A stretch of DNA of 64,000 nucleotides from Bacteriovorax sp. Seq25_V (GCF_000447795.1 NZ_AUNI01000014.1:238874-302873), one strand, 5' to 3'; numbered from the stretch's first letter, positions 16,742 through 25,663 are shown. Translations and numbers: made by a program. Notes: a model not told the origin generated them from the letters alone.

Positions 16742-17782
16742 CTATTTTACTATAGTATCGAATTGTTTCGTTGATCTGTGCAGGTATATTCTAGCACCAT
16801 TTTGATCAGTTTTTTCACTTCGATAGATAAAAAATGCTTTCATACCATGTTCGACTGCGAATTGATATCCCTTCTCGCTTCCCATGGCCATCAATGCTGT
16901 CGCCCAGGCATCAGCATCCATGCAAGTATCCGAAATAACGCTAACTGAAGCCAGAACACCTTCAACCGGGTGCCCTGTCTTAAAGTTTATTGTATGCTGA
17001 TACTTCTTCCCATCCTGCTCAAAGAAATTCCTATAATCCCCTGAAGTTGCAAGAGCAAAATTTTGGACCTGAATAACTTTTGTATAAATATCGCTTGGAT
17101 TTGTTGGGTGTGGAGCCTCGATCCCAATTTTCCAGGGTCTCGTTAAGCTCTTTCCAAGTGTTCGAACTTCCCCACCAACTTCTACCATCACGTTATCAAT
17201 CCCACGTGCTTTAACGAGATCAATCAGGGCATCAACGCCAAACCCCTTAGCGGAAGCTGATAAATCCACATAAATTTCAGATAGCGACTTTGTTACACTA
17301 AGATTTTTTGAATTAAGTTTTATCTTATCATATCCAACCAAGGTTAGCGCATGAGCAAGCTTCTCTGGACTTGGCACTTTTCTTTGCCCGTCTGGACCAA
17401 AGCCCCAAAGATTAACGAGAGGCCCGATAGTAGGATCAAAGATTCCTTCCGTTTTCTCACTAACACCCAGAGAGTGCGAAAGAACATGGAAGAAGTCTTT
17501 GGAAATGACAACTTCCTTACTTGCCTCAGCTTTATTGAGAAGCGAGATTTCTGAGTCCTTAATATAAGTACTCATGGCCTGATTTACTTCTTTAAGTCTT
17601 GTTGCGATATCTTCAGCGATTGTTTTTTCGTCATAGCCATAGGGTGCAATGAACTTAACATTATATGTAGTTCCCATTGTTGGTCCAGAAAGATGGTAGA
17701 TCTTAAGATCACCATCTTTAGAACAAGAAACTAGAAATAAAAAAAGGAATAAAAATAATTTAGTTAAATGATTGCTCTTCAA
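16742..17782 (-). CDS. apbE: FAD:protein FMN transferase (ApbE), lipoprotein
   Basis: About 346 residues. I chose the TTG at 17782: it gives a clean lipoprotein signal (MKSNHLTKLF then a Leu/Phe run, lipobox LVSC) and has GAGAG at a suitable distance. A longer ATG frame from 17842 would bury the signal and overlap the upstream gene by 83 nt. Conserved ApbE segments: SGPTMGTTYNVKF, DLSASAKGFGVD, HTINFKTGHPV and DTCMDADAWATALM (Mg/FAD site). It attaches FMN to Thr in NqrB and NqrC in the periplasm; both targets are encoded at 26.9-28.9 kb. Confidence 0.93.
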   Translation of the reverse strand: MKSNHLTKLFLFLFLFLVSCSKDGDLKIYHLSGPTMGTTYNVKFIAPYGYDEKTIAEDIATRLKEVNQAMSTYIKDSEISLLNKAEASKEVVISKDFFHVLSHSLGVSEKTEGIFDPTIGPLVNLWGFGPDGQRKVPSPEKLAHALTLVGYDKIKLNSKNLSVTKSLSEIYVDLSASAKGFGVDALIDLVKARGIDNVMVEVGGEVRTLGKSLTRPWKIGIEAPHPTNPSDIYTKVIQVQNFALATSGDYRNFFEQDGKKYQHTINFKTGHPVEGVLASVSVISDTCMDADAWATALMAMGSEKGYQFAVEHGMKAFFIYRSEKTDQNGARIYLHRSTKQFDTIVK

Positions 17783-18152
17783 GAATTTTTCTCTCTGTTT
17801 CAAGATCTCTTCTCTCTGCTTTTTCTTCAGAGAATTTCTCACCGTATCTTGCTTTAAGTTTCGTAATGTTTCTCTCCATTACTTCTTCAAACTCAAATCC
17901 AAGCTCATCGGCTACGATGGCCATATACCAAAATAAGTCTCCCATCTCTTCAGCAAGATTAACCTTATCTAATTCTTTTCCATAAAAAATATGTTTTTTA
18001 AGAGCGTCAAGAAATTCTCCAGCTTCAGTCGAGAGCCCGATACCTGCATGTAGGAGTCTTTTAAGTCCATCATCATTAAGTCTTTCATTCATTGCTTGAA
18101 AGTTTGTTGACTCTGTCTTAATCGCATCACCAATATAATTTTTTGAGTTCAT
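17760..18152 (-). CDS. MazG-like nucleotide pyrophosphohydrolase
   Basis: 130 residues, all-helical. The metal-binding pattern ExxE...ExxD is present: STEAGEFLDAL (E-A-G-E) and LAEEMGDLFWY (E-E-M-G-D). The family hydrolyses NTPs or dNTPs to monophosphate and PPi (housekeeping of non-canonical nucleotides). Strong Shine-Dalgarno (AAGGAGATAGT) before the ATG. First of a probable MazG-like/apbE/nqrM operon, with a 23-nt overlap into apbE. No functional link to NQR is obvious. Confidence 0.85.
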   Translation of the reverse strand: MNSKNYIGDAIKTESTNFQAMNERLNDDGLKRLLHAGIGLSTEAGEFLDALKKHIFYGKELDKVNLAEEMGDLFWYMAIVADELGFEFEEVMERNITKLKARYGEKFSEEKAERRDLETERKILEEQSFN

Positions 18153-18331
18153 ACTATCTCCTTACATTTGTGTTTGTGTAGTAGCCTTTTTTTATCTAAA
18201 TACGCGAGATAACGCCAGAAATATTTAAGGCCACAATAAATATTTGTCCTAACACAATCCTAATATTAAATAATTTGTCGCCTTATCATAATTTTTATTA
18301 GACTATTAATAGATAACTCTAAGGAAAGGAG

Positions 18332-19108
18332 ATGCACTTGAAAACAACATTACTTTTACTCTCTCTGACTTTGAATTCATTATGCTTCGCACTAAGTAGC
18401 TATTATGATTCTTCAGCTGTAGTAGAGCTTACAAGTGGAAATCTCTCTGATGATTCCCTACTCAATTATGTAGGTAAAGTAGCTTCAAAAAACTTCAAGC
18501 CTCTTGGCTATAAAAAGAATGCAAAGAAGCAATTATTTGGTTATGTAGATCTTAAGCAAGATGACCGAGGTTATTATGTTAAAGATGTTTACTGTAACTA
18601 TGAAATTAGAGCAGGAGTTGGTCCTTTAAAAGTTCCAGCAAATGAAGTAATGAATGTTGAGCACACATGGCCTCAATCAAAGGGTGCAAAAGCAGAACCT
18701 GGAAGAGGAGATCTTCACCACTTATTCCCAACAGATTCAAGAGCAAATTCAGCAAGAGGAAACCATCCTTTTGGTGAAATTTCTAATGGTAAAGATGCTC
18801 GTGATAATTGTGAAATTTCACAACGTGGAAATATTGATTCAACAACAGGAAAAGGATCAACTGGAACTTATGGTTTTGAACCACCAATAGAGCACAGAGG
18901 AAATGTTGCAAGAGCAATGTTCTACGTTTCTGCAAAGTACAAATATAGACTTTCAGAGCTAGAAGAATACTATCTTAGAAAATGGCACACTGAAGATCCT
19001 GTCGATGCTGATGAGATTTCTCGAAACGATAAAGTTCAAGAAGCTCAAGGAAATAGAAATCCATTTATTGACTACCCACAATTAGTAAAAAGAGTTTCTG
19101 ACTTTTAA
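18332..19108 (+). CDS. Secreted endonuclease I (EndA/NucM family)
   Basis: 258 residues with a Sec signal peptide (hydrophobic core LLLLSLTLNSLCFA). The bba-metal active site is clear: NVEHTWPQS with catalytic His, then GDLHHLFPTDSRANSARGN. The family degrades dsDNA in the periplasm or outside the cell, a useful activity for an organism that feeds on other bacteria (inference). Two overlapping Shine-Dalgarno sequences (AAGGA, AAGGAG) serve the ATG at 18332 or a TTG at 18338, which are only two codons apart. A strong terminator follows. Confidence 0.92.
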   Translation: MHLKTTLLLLSLTLNSLCFALSSYYDSSAVVELTSGNLSDDSLLNYVGKVASKNFKPLGYKKNAKKQLFGYVDLKQDDRGYYVKDVYCNYEIRAGVGPLKVPANEVMNVEHTWPQSKGAKAEPGRGDLHHLFPTDSRANSARGNHPFGEISNGKDARDNCEISQRGNIDSTTGKGSTGTYGFEPPIEHRGNVARAMFYVSAKYKYRLSELEEYYLRKWHTEDPVDADEISRNDKVQEAQGNRNPFIDYPQLVKRVSDF

Positions 19109-19116
19109 AATAATAG

Positions 19117-19139
19117 AGGCCTCAAACGAGGCCTTTTTT
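19117..19139 (+). terminator. Rho-independent terminator after endonuclease I
   Basis: AGGCCTC, loop AAAC, GAGGCCT, then six T. It lies just after the nuclease stop and against the 3' end of the convergent gene. Confidence 0.9.
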
Positions 19140-19884
19140 ATTTCTTATTAACAGGCATTTTAGGTGAGAAATAATTGACCACTTTATTAAGAAATTTAAT
19201 ACCAAGTAACTGGGCCTTATCAAAAGCATCTAAACTTACTTCTTCAGCATTATAGCAATCTCCTTTATATCCTGTATAAATAGCCTTCTGAGAAAATGGA
19301 TTCTGCTTAGCTATAGGATTATGCTTACGCTTATTATTGAACTTTACATCTAGTTTCTTTCCCAAATCGAAAACACTTGAATCAACAGCCCTTAGATTAT
19401 TCTGTAAAATAAATTTTTCGATAGATTTTGAGGGATCGAATTCTTTAACTGCGAACTCAAGTTCTTCATCAAATCGAGGACAAACATTTTCAATATTTTT
19501 AATTATTCCTTTTTGAGAACTTATGAATGATAAAATTTCGCTTAGGGCAATACCCATATCATATTTATAGAAAGTCTGCGTTTGACTAATTAGACTAGAA
19601 CAAAAATTTTTATCCTTATCATTCCCTAAGCATCGTTCCTGATATTTCTTAGAATTATTTGATGTCACTACCCTAAAATTACTTATCCCTAATTCTAAAG
19701 CTTTCTTTTTATCTTCTGGAAGAAAATTGTCATAAGCATATTTTATAAGTTGTGTCTTCTCTTCTTTAGACAATGAACTAAAATTACATAATTTAGATAA
19801 TGCCCCTATTGAGTTCTCTGCAATCGCCGAAAACTCGGAGAGCAAAAAAATAAAAATAATTAACAATTGATATATTTTATTCAT
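19138..19884 (-). CDS. Secreted protein, unknown
   Basis: 248 residues with a Sec signal peptide (MNKIYQLLIIFIFLLSEFSAIAE). Mostly helical mature part with five Cys spread over the length; Lys-rich C-terminal third. No family recognised. Monocistronic, with AGGAT close before the ATG. It converges on endonuclease I and is divergent from the fibronectin-III lipoprotein. Periplasmic or secreted localisation is the only supported statement. Confidence 0.65.
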   Translation of the reverse strand: MNKIYQLLIIFIFLLSEFSAIAENSIGALSKLCNFSSLSKEEKTQLIKYAYDNFLPEDKKKALELGISNFRVVTSNNSKKYQERCLGNDKDKNFCSSLISQTQTFYKYDMGIALSEILSFISSQKGIIKNIENVCPRFDEELEFAVKEFDPSKSIEKFILQNNLRAVDSSVFDLGKKLDVKFNNKRKHNPIAKQNPFSQKAIYTGYKGDCYNAEEVSLDAFDKAQLLGIKFLNKVVNYFSPKMPVNKK

Positions 19885-19943
19885 AGATCCTACTTTTTAA
19901 AACTTATCGTTTATAAAATAAAAAATATTACGATAAATAATAT

Positions 19944-20393
19944 ATGATGAACAAATATTACAAAATTATATTAATTCTCCCACTAATCTTGTTAACACTT
20001 ACAGGCTGTCATCCATCAAAGAAAAAGGATAAGCCCGCACCTGCACCAACTCTAACCACTGGAGAGAATAGACCAGTAACAAATCCAGAAGTTCTGCCAC
20101 CATCAGAACAGCCGATAACAAAGAGTATTAAATTAAGTTGGGATGCTCCAGTAGAAAGAGAAAATGGAGATAGACTCTATGCCTATGAAATTGGAGGCTA
20201 TGAAATAGTTTGGCAAAAAGAAGGTGAAACCCAATGGAATAGTATCGTTCTTTACGATGATCAAAGCTATATGTTGGAAGAACATACAATACCTGAGTTA
20301 ACACCCGGTACATATTTCTTTGCCATTGCTTGCTTTGACATCGATGGTCTGTATAGCAGATTTACAGACCCTCTTATCAAAGAAGTTAACTAA
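19944..20393 (+). CDS. Lipoprotein with a fibronectin type III-like domain
   Basis: 149 residues. Lipoprotein signal with lipobox LTGC (about residues 19-22), then a Pro-rich, low-complexity linker (~23-55), then one FN3-like beta-sandwich: IKLSWDAP, GGYEIVWQ, then TIPELTPGTYFFAI. Probably surface- or periplasm-exposed and adhesive or structural. Two ATG codons (19944, 19947) are adjacent. There is no Shine-Dalgarno sequence, and a TAAATA box lies 7-8 nt before the ATG pair, so it may be leaderless. It converges on the next gene with a 4-nt overlap. Confidence 0.75.
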   Translation: MMNKYYKIILILPLILLTLTGCHPSKKKDKPAPAPTLTTGENRPVTNPEVLPPSEQPITKSIKLSWDAPVERENGDRLYAYEIGGYEIVWQKEGETQWNSIVLYDDQSYMLEEHTIPELTPGTYFFAIACFDIDGLYSRFTDPLIKEVN

Positions 20394-20893
20394 AATGCTG
20401 CTCTTCTATCAAAAACAGCTCTGACCTGATTGCCTTCACAGATATTATTTTCTTCATTTAAAACATCTACAGCAAGATATCTAATTCCTCTCTTTGAAGG
20501 ATAGTATTTCATCGATTTGATTTTAATATTTAAGAATTCAATCTGTTCTAAACAATCTTCCTCAGTATTTGTTTCCAGTAACTCACCATAACTTAATTCA
20601 AAAGTTTTAGTAGCTCTCTCTCTTTGATAGAAAAGACCGTATGTGCAAAGATTTCCACTTATCCCAGGAAAGCTTGTTTCAATAACAAAGATATTAAGAT
20701 CTTTATCTGCATATAATTTATCAAATGCAATGGCCCTCTCACTGTATTGAAGAGGAGCTTCTTTAATATCTTTAAAAAACTCTCCGCAATCGTAACCAAT
20801 TCCCTTCACTCGGTATGTTGTACCAGTAGGAACTTTAAAGTTATCACTTGCGAGTGCACTCACCGCAACTAGTAACAAAATAAAACACTTCAT
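20390..20893 (-). CDS. Small secreted protein, unknown
   Basis: 167 residues with a short signal peptide (MKCFILLLVAVSALAS). Mature part of ~150 residues with four Cys (YDCG, NLCTY, EDCLEQ, NICEG), compatible with two disulfides. AGGAGATTAT before the ATG. It is 8 bp downstream of the di-heme oxidoreductase gene on the same strand, so it may belong to the imelysin operon. No family recognised. Confidence 0.65.
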   Translation of the reverse strand: MKCFILLLVAVSALASDNFKVPTGTTYRVKGIGYDCGEFFKDIKEAPLQYSERAIAFDKLYADKDLNIFVIETSFPGISGNLCTYGLFYQRERATKTFELSYGELLETNTEEDCLEQIEFLNIKIKSMKYYPSKRGIRYLAVDVLNEENNICEGNQVRAVFDRRAAF

Positions 20894-20901
20894 ATAATCT
20901 C

Positions 20902-22257
20902 CTATAAACTTTTTAAAAATTTAACTAAATCTTCTCTTTCAAGCTTTGAAAGTTTTAAATATTTCTCTTTAACTAGCTTGGCCTCCCCACCATGCCAAAG
21001 AATTGCTTCTTCTAGGTTTCTTGCACGCCCATCATGTAAGTAGCGAGTATGACCATTGACTGTTTCAATCATACCAAGTCCCCAAAGTGGAGGAGTACGC
21101 CACTCGTATGTTGTCGCCTCTCCTTCATTTGCAAGAACTTCATCATGGTCCGCGAGTTCTTTTCCCATGTCATGGAGAAGCATATCTGTGTAAGGATAAA
21201 TTTTTTGATTATTTAAAACAGCATATTCAGAACTATTACCTGTCGTATAACTTGGAGTATGACAGGACTGACAACCGATTTGGTGAAAGTTATTCTGCCC
21301 TCTTTTACTTGCCTCCGGATTATCAATTCTTCTCACAGGTACAGCGAGTAGCTGTGTATACTTCGTGACTTTATTTAACAAGTCGTCTTCAAGGTCGATC
21401 GCAGTCATTTTGGATATGCAATCAGATTGAACATATGAACATTCTTCTTCCGGAAATATATTAGTTGTAATTCCAATATCTCCATTAAAGGCAGCTGCAT
21501 TTTGTTCAATAAGACTAGGCTTTCCGGCCTTCCAACCAAAACGGCCTATTACTTTAGTTTTTAAGATTTCTGAGTATACAAAATTTGCACGACCCGAAAT
21601 TCCATTTCCATCCTTATCATTAGGATCTACATTTTTTAAAATATCTGCTTCTCTAATATTCTCTAGGAGCCCAAGCCCGATCATCTGTGGTCCAACTCGA
21701 GGGGAAAGAATTGTGTTGTTGCTAAATTGGCCTTGTGTTAACTTCGAAAAAACATAATTTGGTTTTTGTAATTCATACGAAGTCCCATCTGCAAATTTCC
21801 CGGTAACTTTAGAAAAGCTCACACGAGACTCACCCTCCCCCTCTACTCCACTAAGTCCGAATGGTTGAAACTGACCACCATATTCGGGATGGGGAGTAAT
21901 ATTACCTTGAGCATCTTTCACTCTAATTCTAAAAAGAAGAGAGATATCCGTTCTCCCATCGACTTCTGGAAGACCTCTTCCTCGACCATCTTTAAAGTGA
22001 CAAGCCGCACATGAAGTTGCATTGTAAATGGGTCCCAGTCCATCTCGAAGAGGTGTCGAAGATGGAGATGTTACCCATACTGTTTGGAAAAAACTATTTC
22101 CTACGACAAAGTCTCTTCTATCTTGCCCCCGAACACTCTTCATCGGATGACTAAATGCTTGTACCGATAAATCAGAAGTTGTTCCTGATCCCGCAGGATA
22201 CAACTCATTAGCATTCACAGTTAATAATAAGAATATAAGTGACATTGTCTTAATCAT
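20902..22257 (-). CDS. Di-heme oxidoreductase, DUF1111/COG3488 family
   Basis: 451 residues with a signal peptide. Two c-type heme sites: ATSCAACHFKDGRG near the N-terminus and IGCQSCHTPSY in the C-terminal half. TPPLWGLG and HDGRARNLEEAILWHGGEA near the end are typical of this family, which is related to MauG/cytochrome c peroxidases. It is 9 bp downstream of an imelysin gene. This pairing is common and generally tied to iron acquisition or iron-regulated peroxidase-like activity in the periplasm. The substrate is unknown. Confidence 0.88.
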   Translation of the reverse strand: MIKTMSLIFLLLTVNANELYPAGSGTTSDLSVQAFSHPMKSVRGQDRRDFVVGNSFFQTVWVTSPSSTPLRDGLGPIYNATSCAACHFKDGRGRGLPEVDGRTDISLLFRIRVKDAQGNITPHPEYGGQFQPFGLSGVEGEGESRVSFSKVTGKFADGTSYELQKPNYVFSKLTQGQFSNNTILSPRVGPQMIGLGLLENIREADILKNVDPNDKDGNGISGRANFVYSEILKTKVIGRFGWKAGKPSLIEQNAAAFNGDIGITTNIFPEEECSYVQSDCISKMTAIDLEDDLLNKVTKYTQLLAVPVRRIDNPEASKRGQNNFHQIGCQSCHTPSYTTGNSSEYAVLNNQKIYPYTDMLLHDMGKELADHDEVLANEGEATTYEWRTPPLWGLGMIETVNGHTRYLHDGRARNLEEAILWHGGEAKLVKEKYLKLSKLEREDLVKFLKSL

Positions 22258-22266
22258 TTTACTTTC

Positions 22267-23352
22267 CTAAAAATCTACTTTTGCACCAAGTACTTCAGAT
22301 ACTTCAACTAGTTCCACTGCTAGCGCTTCCATTTCTTCAACTGACGCTAGAATTTGTGCTCTACCAGTTTCGCTTAGAATTGCTTGATCAAATGGCTGAG
22401 GAATGGCTGCTAACATTTCTTTAATTTTAGAAACTCTATCTGAAACATTTTGTGCCAGCGCTGCATTTGTAGTACGAACACCATTCAAAAGCCCTGTTGC
22501 TTTTAAAATATTTTCAACTCCCCAGAAGTTCCACTGGATATCCATATGAGTCATATCAGAAAAACATGAGTGCTCATCTTCTTGTCCCATTGTTTCATAA
22601 GCGACATACATTCTCTCACCTGAAAGTTCGTCGCCTGACATATAAATAATTCCTGAAAGAATATTTTTAAGAGCTACTTTGTCATCAAGCTTTAAGAATT
22701 CTGCGCGGTAATTATCAGTATTTGGGGCCCATGCATCAACTAGCATTGTAAGATGGTCTAGAAGTAGTTCTGAAGCAACAAGAAGGTATTCTCCTCTTCT
22801 TTGCGCGTTTAAACCAATCCCAGGAACATAATCAGTAAATGATCTTTGACCTGCACCATCAACGTAAAGATCTTGTCCCCATAAAAGGAATTCAATCGCA
22901 TGATAACCTGTAGAAATATTCTTCTCTCCATCAAGTTCGTTAAGAGACTCAAGAAGCTCTTTTGTAATTTCTGGGTAATTATCTGTATCGTTGATAATTC
23001 CAGCATTAGTTGAACCAACGACATAATCAATATAGGCCTCATCTAGCGGCCATGCATTTAACAAACCTTCCGGCCCACCATCCATATCGATTGGACCATT
23101 GTAAAATCTGAAAACTTCACTTTGACCATAAGGAGCACGTGCACTTTTCCAAGCATTCTTCGCTACCTCTTGAGTGAAAACACTTGGGTTTTGAACAAAA
23201 GTTCTAAGTGCACGATCAAGTTTCATTGCCTCTTCTAGAGAGCTCTTATAAGTTGAATAAACGTGGTTTGCATAATTTGAAGTGATTGAGCCGGCCGAAG
23301 CAGCTACACAAAACATCAATAATATCAAAAACTTAGAAAATAAACCTTTCAT
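22267..23352 (-). CDS. Imelysin-family periplasmic (iron-associated) protein
   Basis: About 361 residues from the ATG at 23352, chosen for its strong Shine-Dalgarno (AAGGAGATACGAG) and because it begins the signal peptide MKGLFSKFLILLMFC. The frame extends 12 codons further upstream without support. The imelysin motif GYHAIEFLLWGQD (GxHxxE) lies in the middle. Imelysin/IrpA/EfeO-like proteins bind iron or heme in the periplasm; proteolytic activity is disputed. It heads an operon with the DUF1111 di-heme protein. A perfect 16-bp palindrome lies about 45 bp upstream. Confidence 0.9.
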   Translation of the reverse strand: MKGLFSKFLILLMFCVAASAGSITSNYANHVYSTYKSSLEEAMKLDRALRTFVQNPSVFTQEVAKNAWKSARAPYGQSEVFRFYNGPIDMDGGPEGLLNAWPLDEAYIDYVVGSTNAGIINDTDNYPEITKELLESLNELDGEKNISTGYHAIEFLLWGQDLYVDGAGQRSFTDYVPGIGLNAQRRGEYLLVASELLLDHLTMLVDAWAPNTDNYRAEFLKLDDKVALKNILSGIIYMSGDELSGERMYVAYETMGQEDEHSCFSDMTHMDIQWNFWGVENILKATGLLNGVRTTNAALAQNVSDRVSKIKEMLAAIPQPFDQAILSETGRAQILASVEEMEALAVELVEVSEVLGAKVDF

Positions 23353-23394
23353 CTCGTATCTCCTTTCATACATAAGTATCTTAAACATTCATAA

Positions 23395-23410
23395 GTTTGA
23401 TACATCAAAC
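23395..23410 (-). promoter_or_regulatory. 16-bp palindrome upstream of imelysin (candidate operator)
   Basis: GTTTGATACATCAAAC: 7-bp arms, 2-bp centre, perfect. It lies 43 bp before the imelysin ATG, where a -35 region or repressor site would be. It does not match the Fur box well. Confidence 0.45.
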
Positions 23411-23519
23411 AACCTCGTAAAACAAGTCATATTTTTAGACACGAATGTAATTAATACAATGTCGAAATATTCACTCTAAAAATTATGTAAAATAAAAAAA
23501 AATATATCAGGAGATAGTT

Positions 23520-23957
23520 TTGAAAAAGCTAATACTTACAGCACTAGTTACCCTACTGGCATTTAACTCACATGCGCTCTTTGCTCGAGCAAATTTTCCC
23601 TCAATTGAAGGGAGTGTGAATCTTTCACAGAACACAAAGCCTAATGACCTAATCGTAACTTTTTCACTAGGCTGCGAGGGACATAAAACACCATCGATTT
23701 CTGGTTATGACAACGGAATGATACTTACAAACTGCGAAGATGATAGCCTTAGCTTAGAACTTGAGGTTTCAGATAATGGAAATTTTGAAACACCAAAAAT
23801 TCATGAATTCTCATTAGAAGGGAAAGCATTTCGTTGCTTCATTTTCATTCAAGATAGAAATAGTGGTCAATACTTGAATTCAAGAAGCTACAAATGTAAC
23901 AAACCAACAAGTGACAATATTCAAAAAGCTTTAGAGACAATTTCCAACATAATCTAG
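23520..23957 (+). CDS. Small secreted protein, unknown
   Basis: 145 residues. TTG start supported by AGGAGA about 6 nt upstream and by the signal peptide it begins (MKKLILTALVTLLAFNSHA). Mature part ~125 residues with four Cys (LGCEG, TNCED, FRCFIF, YKCN). No family recognised; an all-beta periplasmic or secreted fold is likely. The stop is directly followed by the first copy of the 153-bp repeat. Confidence 0.7.
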   Translation: MKKLILTALVTLLAFNSHALFARANFPSIEGSVNLSQNTKPNDLIVTFSLGCEGHKTPSISGYDNGMILTNCEDDSLSLELEVSDNGNFETPKIHEFSLEGKAFRCFIFIQDRNSGQYLNSRSYKCNKPTSDNIQKALETISNII

Positions 23958-23960
23958 AAT

Positions 23961-23983
23961 AAAAAAAGCGAGCTTACGCTCGC
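23961..23983 (-). terminator. Terminator hairpin of repeat copy 1
   Basis: Minus strand: GCGAGC, GTAA loop (GNRA type), GCTCGC, then seven T. Confidence 0.85.
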
Positions 23984-24112
23984 CTACTTCAATTCGAATT
24001 TTAGAGTTTAGCTCCTGTGCCTGATTTGAAAATTTCTTCACAAAAAAGGGGAGCTAACATCGCGTCCCAAAGAGTGCCATCGGGCACTCATTGCCGCAAA
24101 CAAGTCACAAAT

Positions 24113-24135
24113 AAAAAAAGCGAGCTTTCGCTCGC
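24113..24135 (-). terminator. Terminator hairpin of repeat copy 2
   Basis: Minus strand: GCGAGC, GAAA loop, GCTCGC, then seven T. Confidence 0.85.
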
Positions 24136-24265
24136 CTACTTCAATTCGAATTTTAGAGTTTAGCTCCTGTGTCTTTTTTGAAAATCTCTTTTCAAAACAG
24201 GGGGAGCTAACATCGCGTCCCAAAGAGTGCCTTTGGGCACTCATTGCCGCGAACAAGTCACAAAT

Positions 24266-24288
24266 AAAAAAAGCGAGCTTTCGCTCGC
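24266..24288 (-). terminator. Terminator hairpin of repeat copy 3, first after nqrF
   Basis: Minus strand: GCGAGC, GAAA loop, GCTCGC, then seven T, about 120 nt beyond the nqrF stop. It probably ends the nqr transcript, with two further identical hairpins behind it. Confidence 0.88.
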
Positions 24289-24408
24289 CTACTTCAATTC
24301 GAATTTTAGAGTTTAGCTCCTGTGTCTTTTTTGAAAATCTCTTTTCAAAACAGGGGGAGCTAACATCGCGTCCCAAAGAGTGCCTTTGGGCACTCATTGC
24401 CGCGATGT

Positions 24409-25632
24409 TTAACCACCAAAGTCATCAAGCATGATATCTTCTCTTTCAACACCAAGTGAAAGAAGCATATCAATAACACACTTATTCATGATCGGAGGTC
24501 CACATAGATAGTACTCACAATCTTCTGGTGCTGGGTGATTCTTTAAGTACTCTTCAAAAAGTACGTTGTGAATAAACCCTGTGTAACCAGTCCAGTTATC
24601 TTCGGGAAGTGCATCAGAAAGAGCACAATGCCATGTAAAATTATCATTCTCAGCTTGTAGACCATCAAAGTCTTCAACATAGAACATCTCTCTCTTAGAT
24701 CTCGCACCATACCAGAAAGTCATCTTTCTCTTAGAGTGAAGTCTCTTTAACTGATCAAAGATGTGCGATCTCATTGGCGCCATACCAGCTCCCCCACCAA
24801 CAAAAACCATTTCTTTGTCAGTTTCACGAGCGAAGAACTCTCCAAATGGACCAGAAATTGTTACTTCATCACCAGGTTTTAAGCTGAAGATGTATGAAGA
24901 CATTTTCCCCGGAGGAACAGTTGGATTATTCGGCGGAGGAGAAGCAATACGTACGTTAAGCATGATGATACCGTACTCTTCCGGGTAGTTTGCCATTGAG
25001 TATGCTCTAATTGTCTCATCTTCTACGTAAGAAACGTTATCCCAGATTTTAAATTTATCCCAATCTGAACGATATTCTTCTTCTACATCAAAGTCTTTAT
25101 AATCAATTTTTAAACCAGCAGGTCTTTCAATTTGAATGAACCCCCCAGCTCTAAAAGGAACGCTCTCACCTTCTGGAAGCGCAAGCTTGAACTCTTTAAT
25201 GAAAGTCGCAACGTTATTATTAGAGATAACTTTACACTTCCATTTCTTAACTCCAAAAACTTCTTCGTGTACATGAATCTTCATGTCGTTCTTTACAGCA
25301 ACCTGACACGATAGACGAACACCTTCACGAGCTTCTTTTTTAGAGATATGTGATAATTCAGTTTCAAGGATTTCTCCCCCACCTTCATTAACAACAACTT
25401 TACACTGACCACAAGTACCCCCACCACCACAGGCAGAAGAAACAAATAGCTTTTGATCAGCAAGTACATTAAGTAGCTTTCCACCAGCTGGAATCGTCAC
25501 AGTCTTTTCACCATTAATTACAAGCTTAATATCCCCAGTAGAGACAAGCTTACTCTTAGCAAATAGAATAACGAGTACCAGTGCCAGGATAACCACTGTA
25601 AACATTAAAACACCAAGTACAATAACATTCAT
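24409..25632 (-). CDS. nqrF: Na+-translocating NADH:quinone reductase subunit F
   Basis: 407 residues, usual length. One N-terminal membrane helix; a [2Fe-2S] ferredoxin domain with [10 protein letters not shown] plus a later LSCQ; an FAD domain with RAYSMANYP; and an NADH domain with [10 protein letters not shown] and the C-terminal YLCGPPIMN. Accepts the hydride from NADH and passes electrons to the 2Fe-2S centre. Last gene of nqrABCDEF. The 3' side runs straight into the triplicated repeat. Confidence 0.97.
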   Translation of the reverse strand: MNVIVLGVLMFTVVILALVLVILFAKSKLVSTGDIKLVINGEKTVTIPAGGKLLNVLADQKLFVSSACGGGGTCGQCKVVVNEGGGEILETELSHISKKEAREGVRLSCQVAVKNDMKIHVHEEVFGVKKWKCKVISNNNVATFIKEFKLALPEGESVPFRAGGFIQIERPAGLKIDYKDFDVEEEYRSDWDKFKIWDNVSYVEDETIRAYSMANYPEEYGIIMLNVRIASPPPNNPTVPPGKMSSYIFSLKPGDEVTISGPFGEFFARETDKEMVFVGGGAGMAPMRSHIFDQLKRLHSKRKMTFWYGARSKREMFYVEDFDGLQAENDNFTWHCALSDALPEDNWTGYTGFIHNVLFEEYLKNHPAPEDCEYYLCGPPIMNKCVIDMLLSLGVEREDIMLDDFGG

Positions 25633-25663
25633 ATCTAATATCCTTTAAATATCTTTAAACTTC

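Larger units (their letters stand above)
23961..24404 (-). repeat. Three tandem copies of a 153-bp structured repeat (possible tandem RNA genes)
   Basis: Copies start at 23961, 24113 and 24266 (periods 152 and 153 bp); the copy next to nqrF lacks about 15 bp. Read on the minus strand, each copy has: an AGTGCC/GGCACT hairpin; a long nested stem whose outer arms are TTAGCTCC and GGAGCTAA; a short AT-rich spacer; and GCGAGC-loop-GCTCGC followed by seven T. Copies 2 and 3 are nearly identical. Copy 1 differs mainly in loops while stems are kept. The 450-bp stretch holds no convincing protein gene. Confidence 0.9.

Noticed and set aside
24038..24397. 119-residue minus-strand reading frame across the triplicated repeat
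   Set aside because: It is explained by the 153-bp period, passes through terminator stems, has no ribosome site, and the copies vary in a way that follows RNA loops rather than codons. Listed only as a low-interest finding.
23961..24404. CRISPR array or c-di-GMP riboswitch in the tandem repeats
   Set aside because: Units are contiguous with no unique spacers, no cas genes are present, and the conserved GEMM core sequences are absent.
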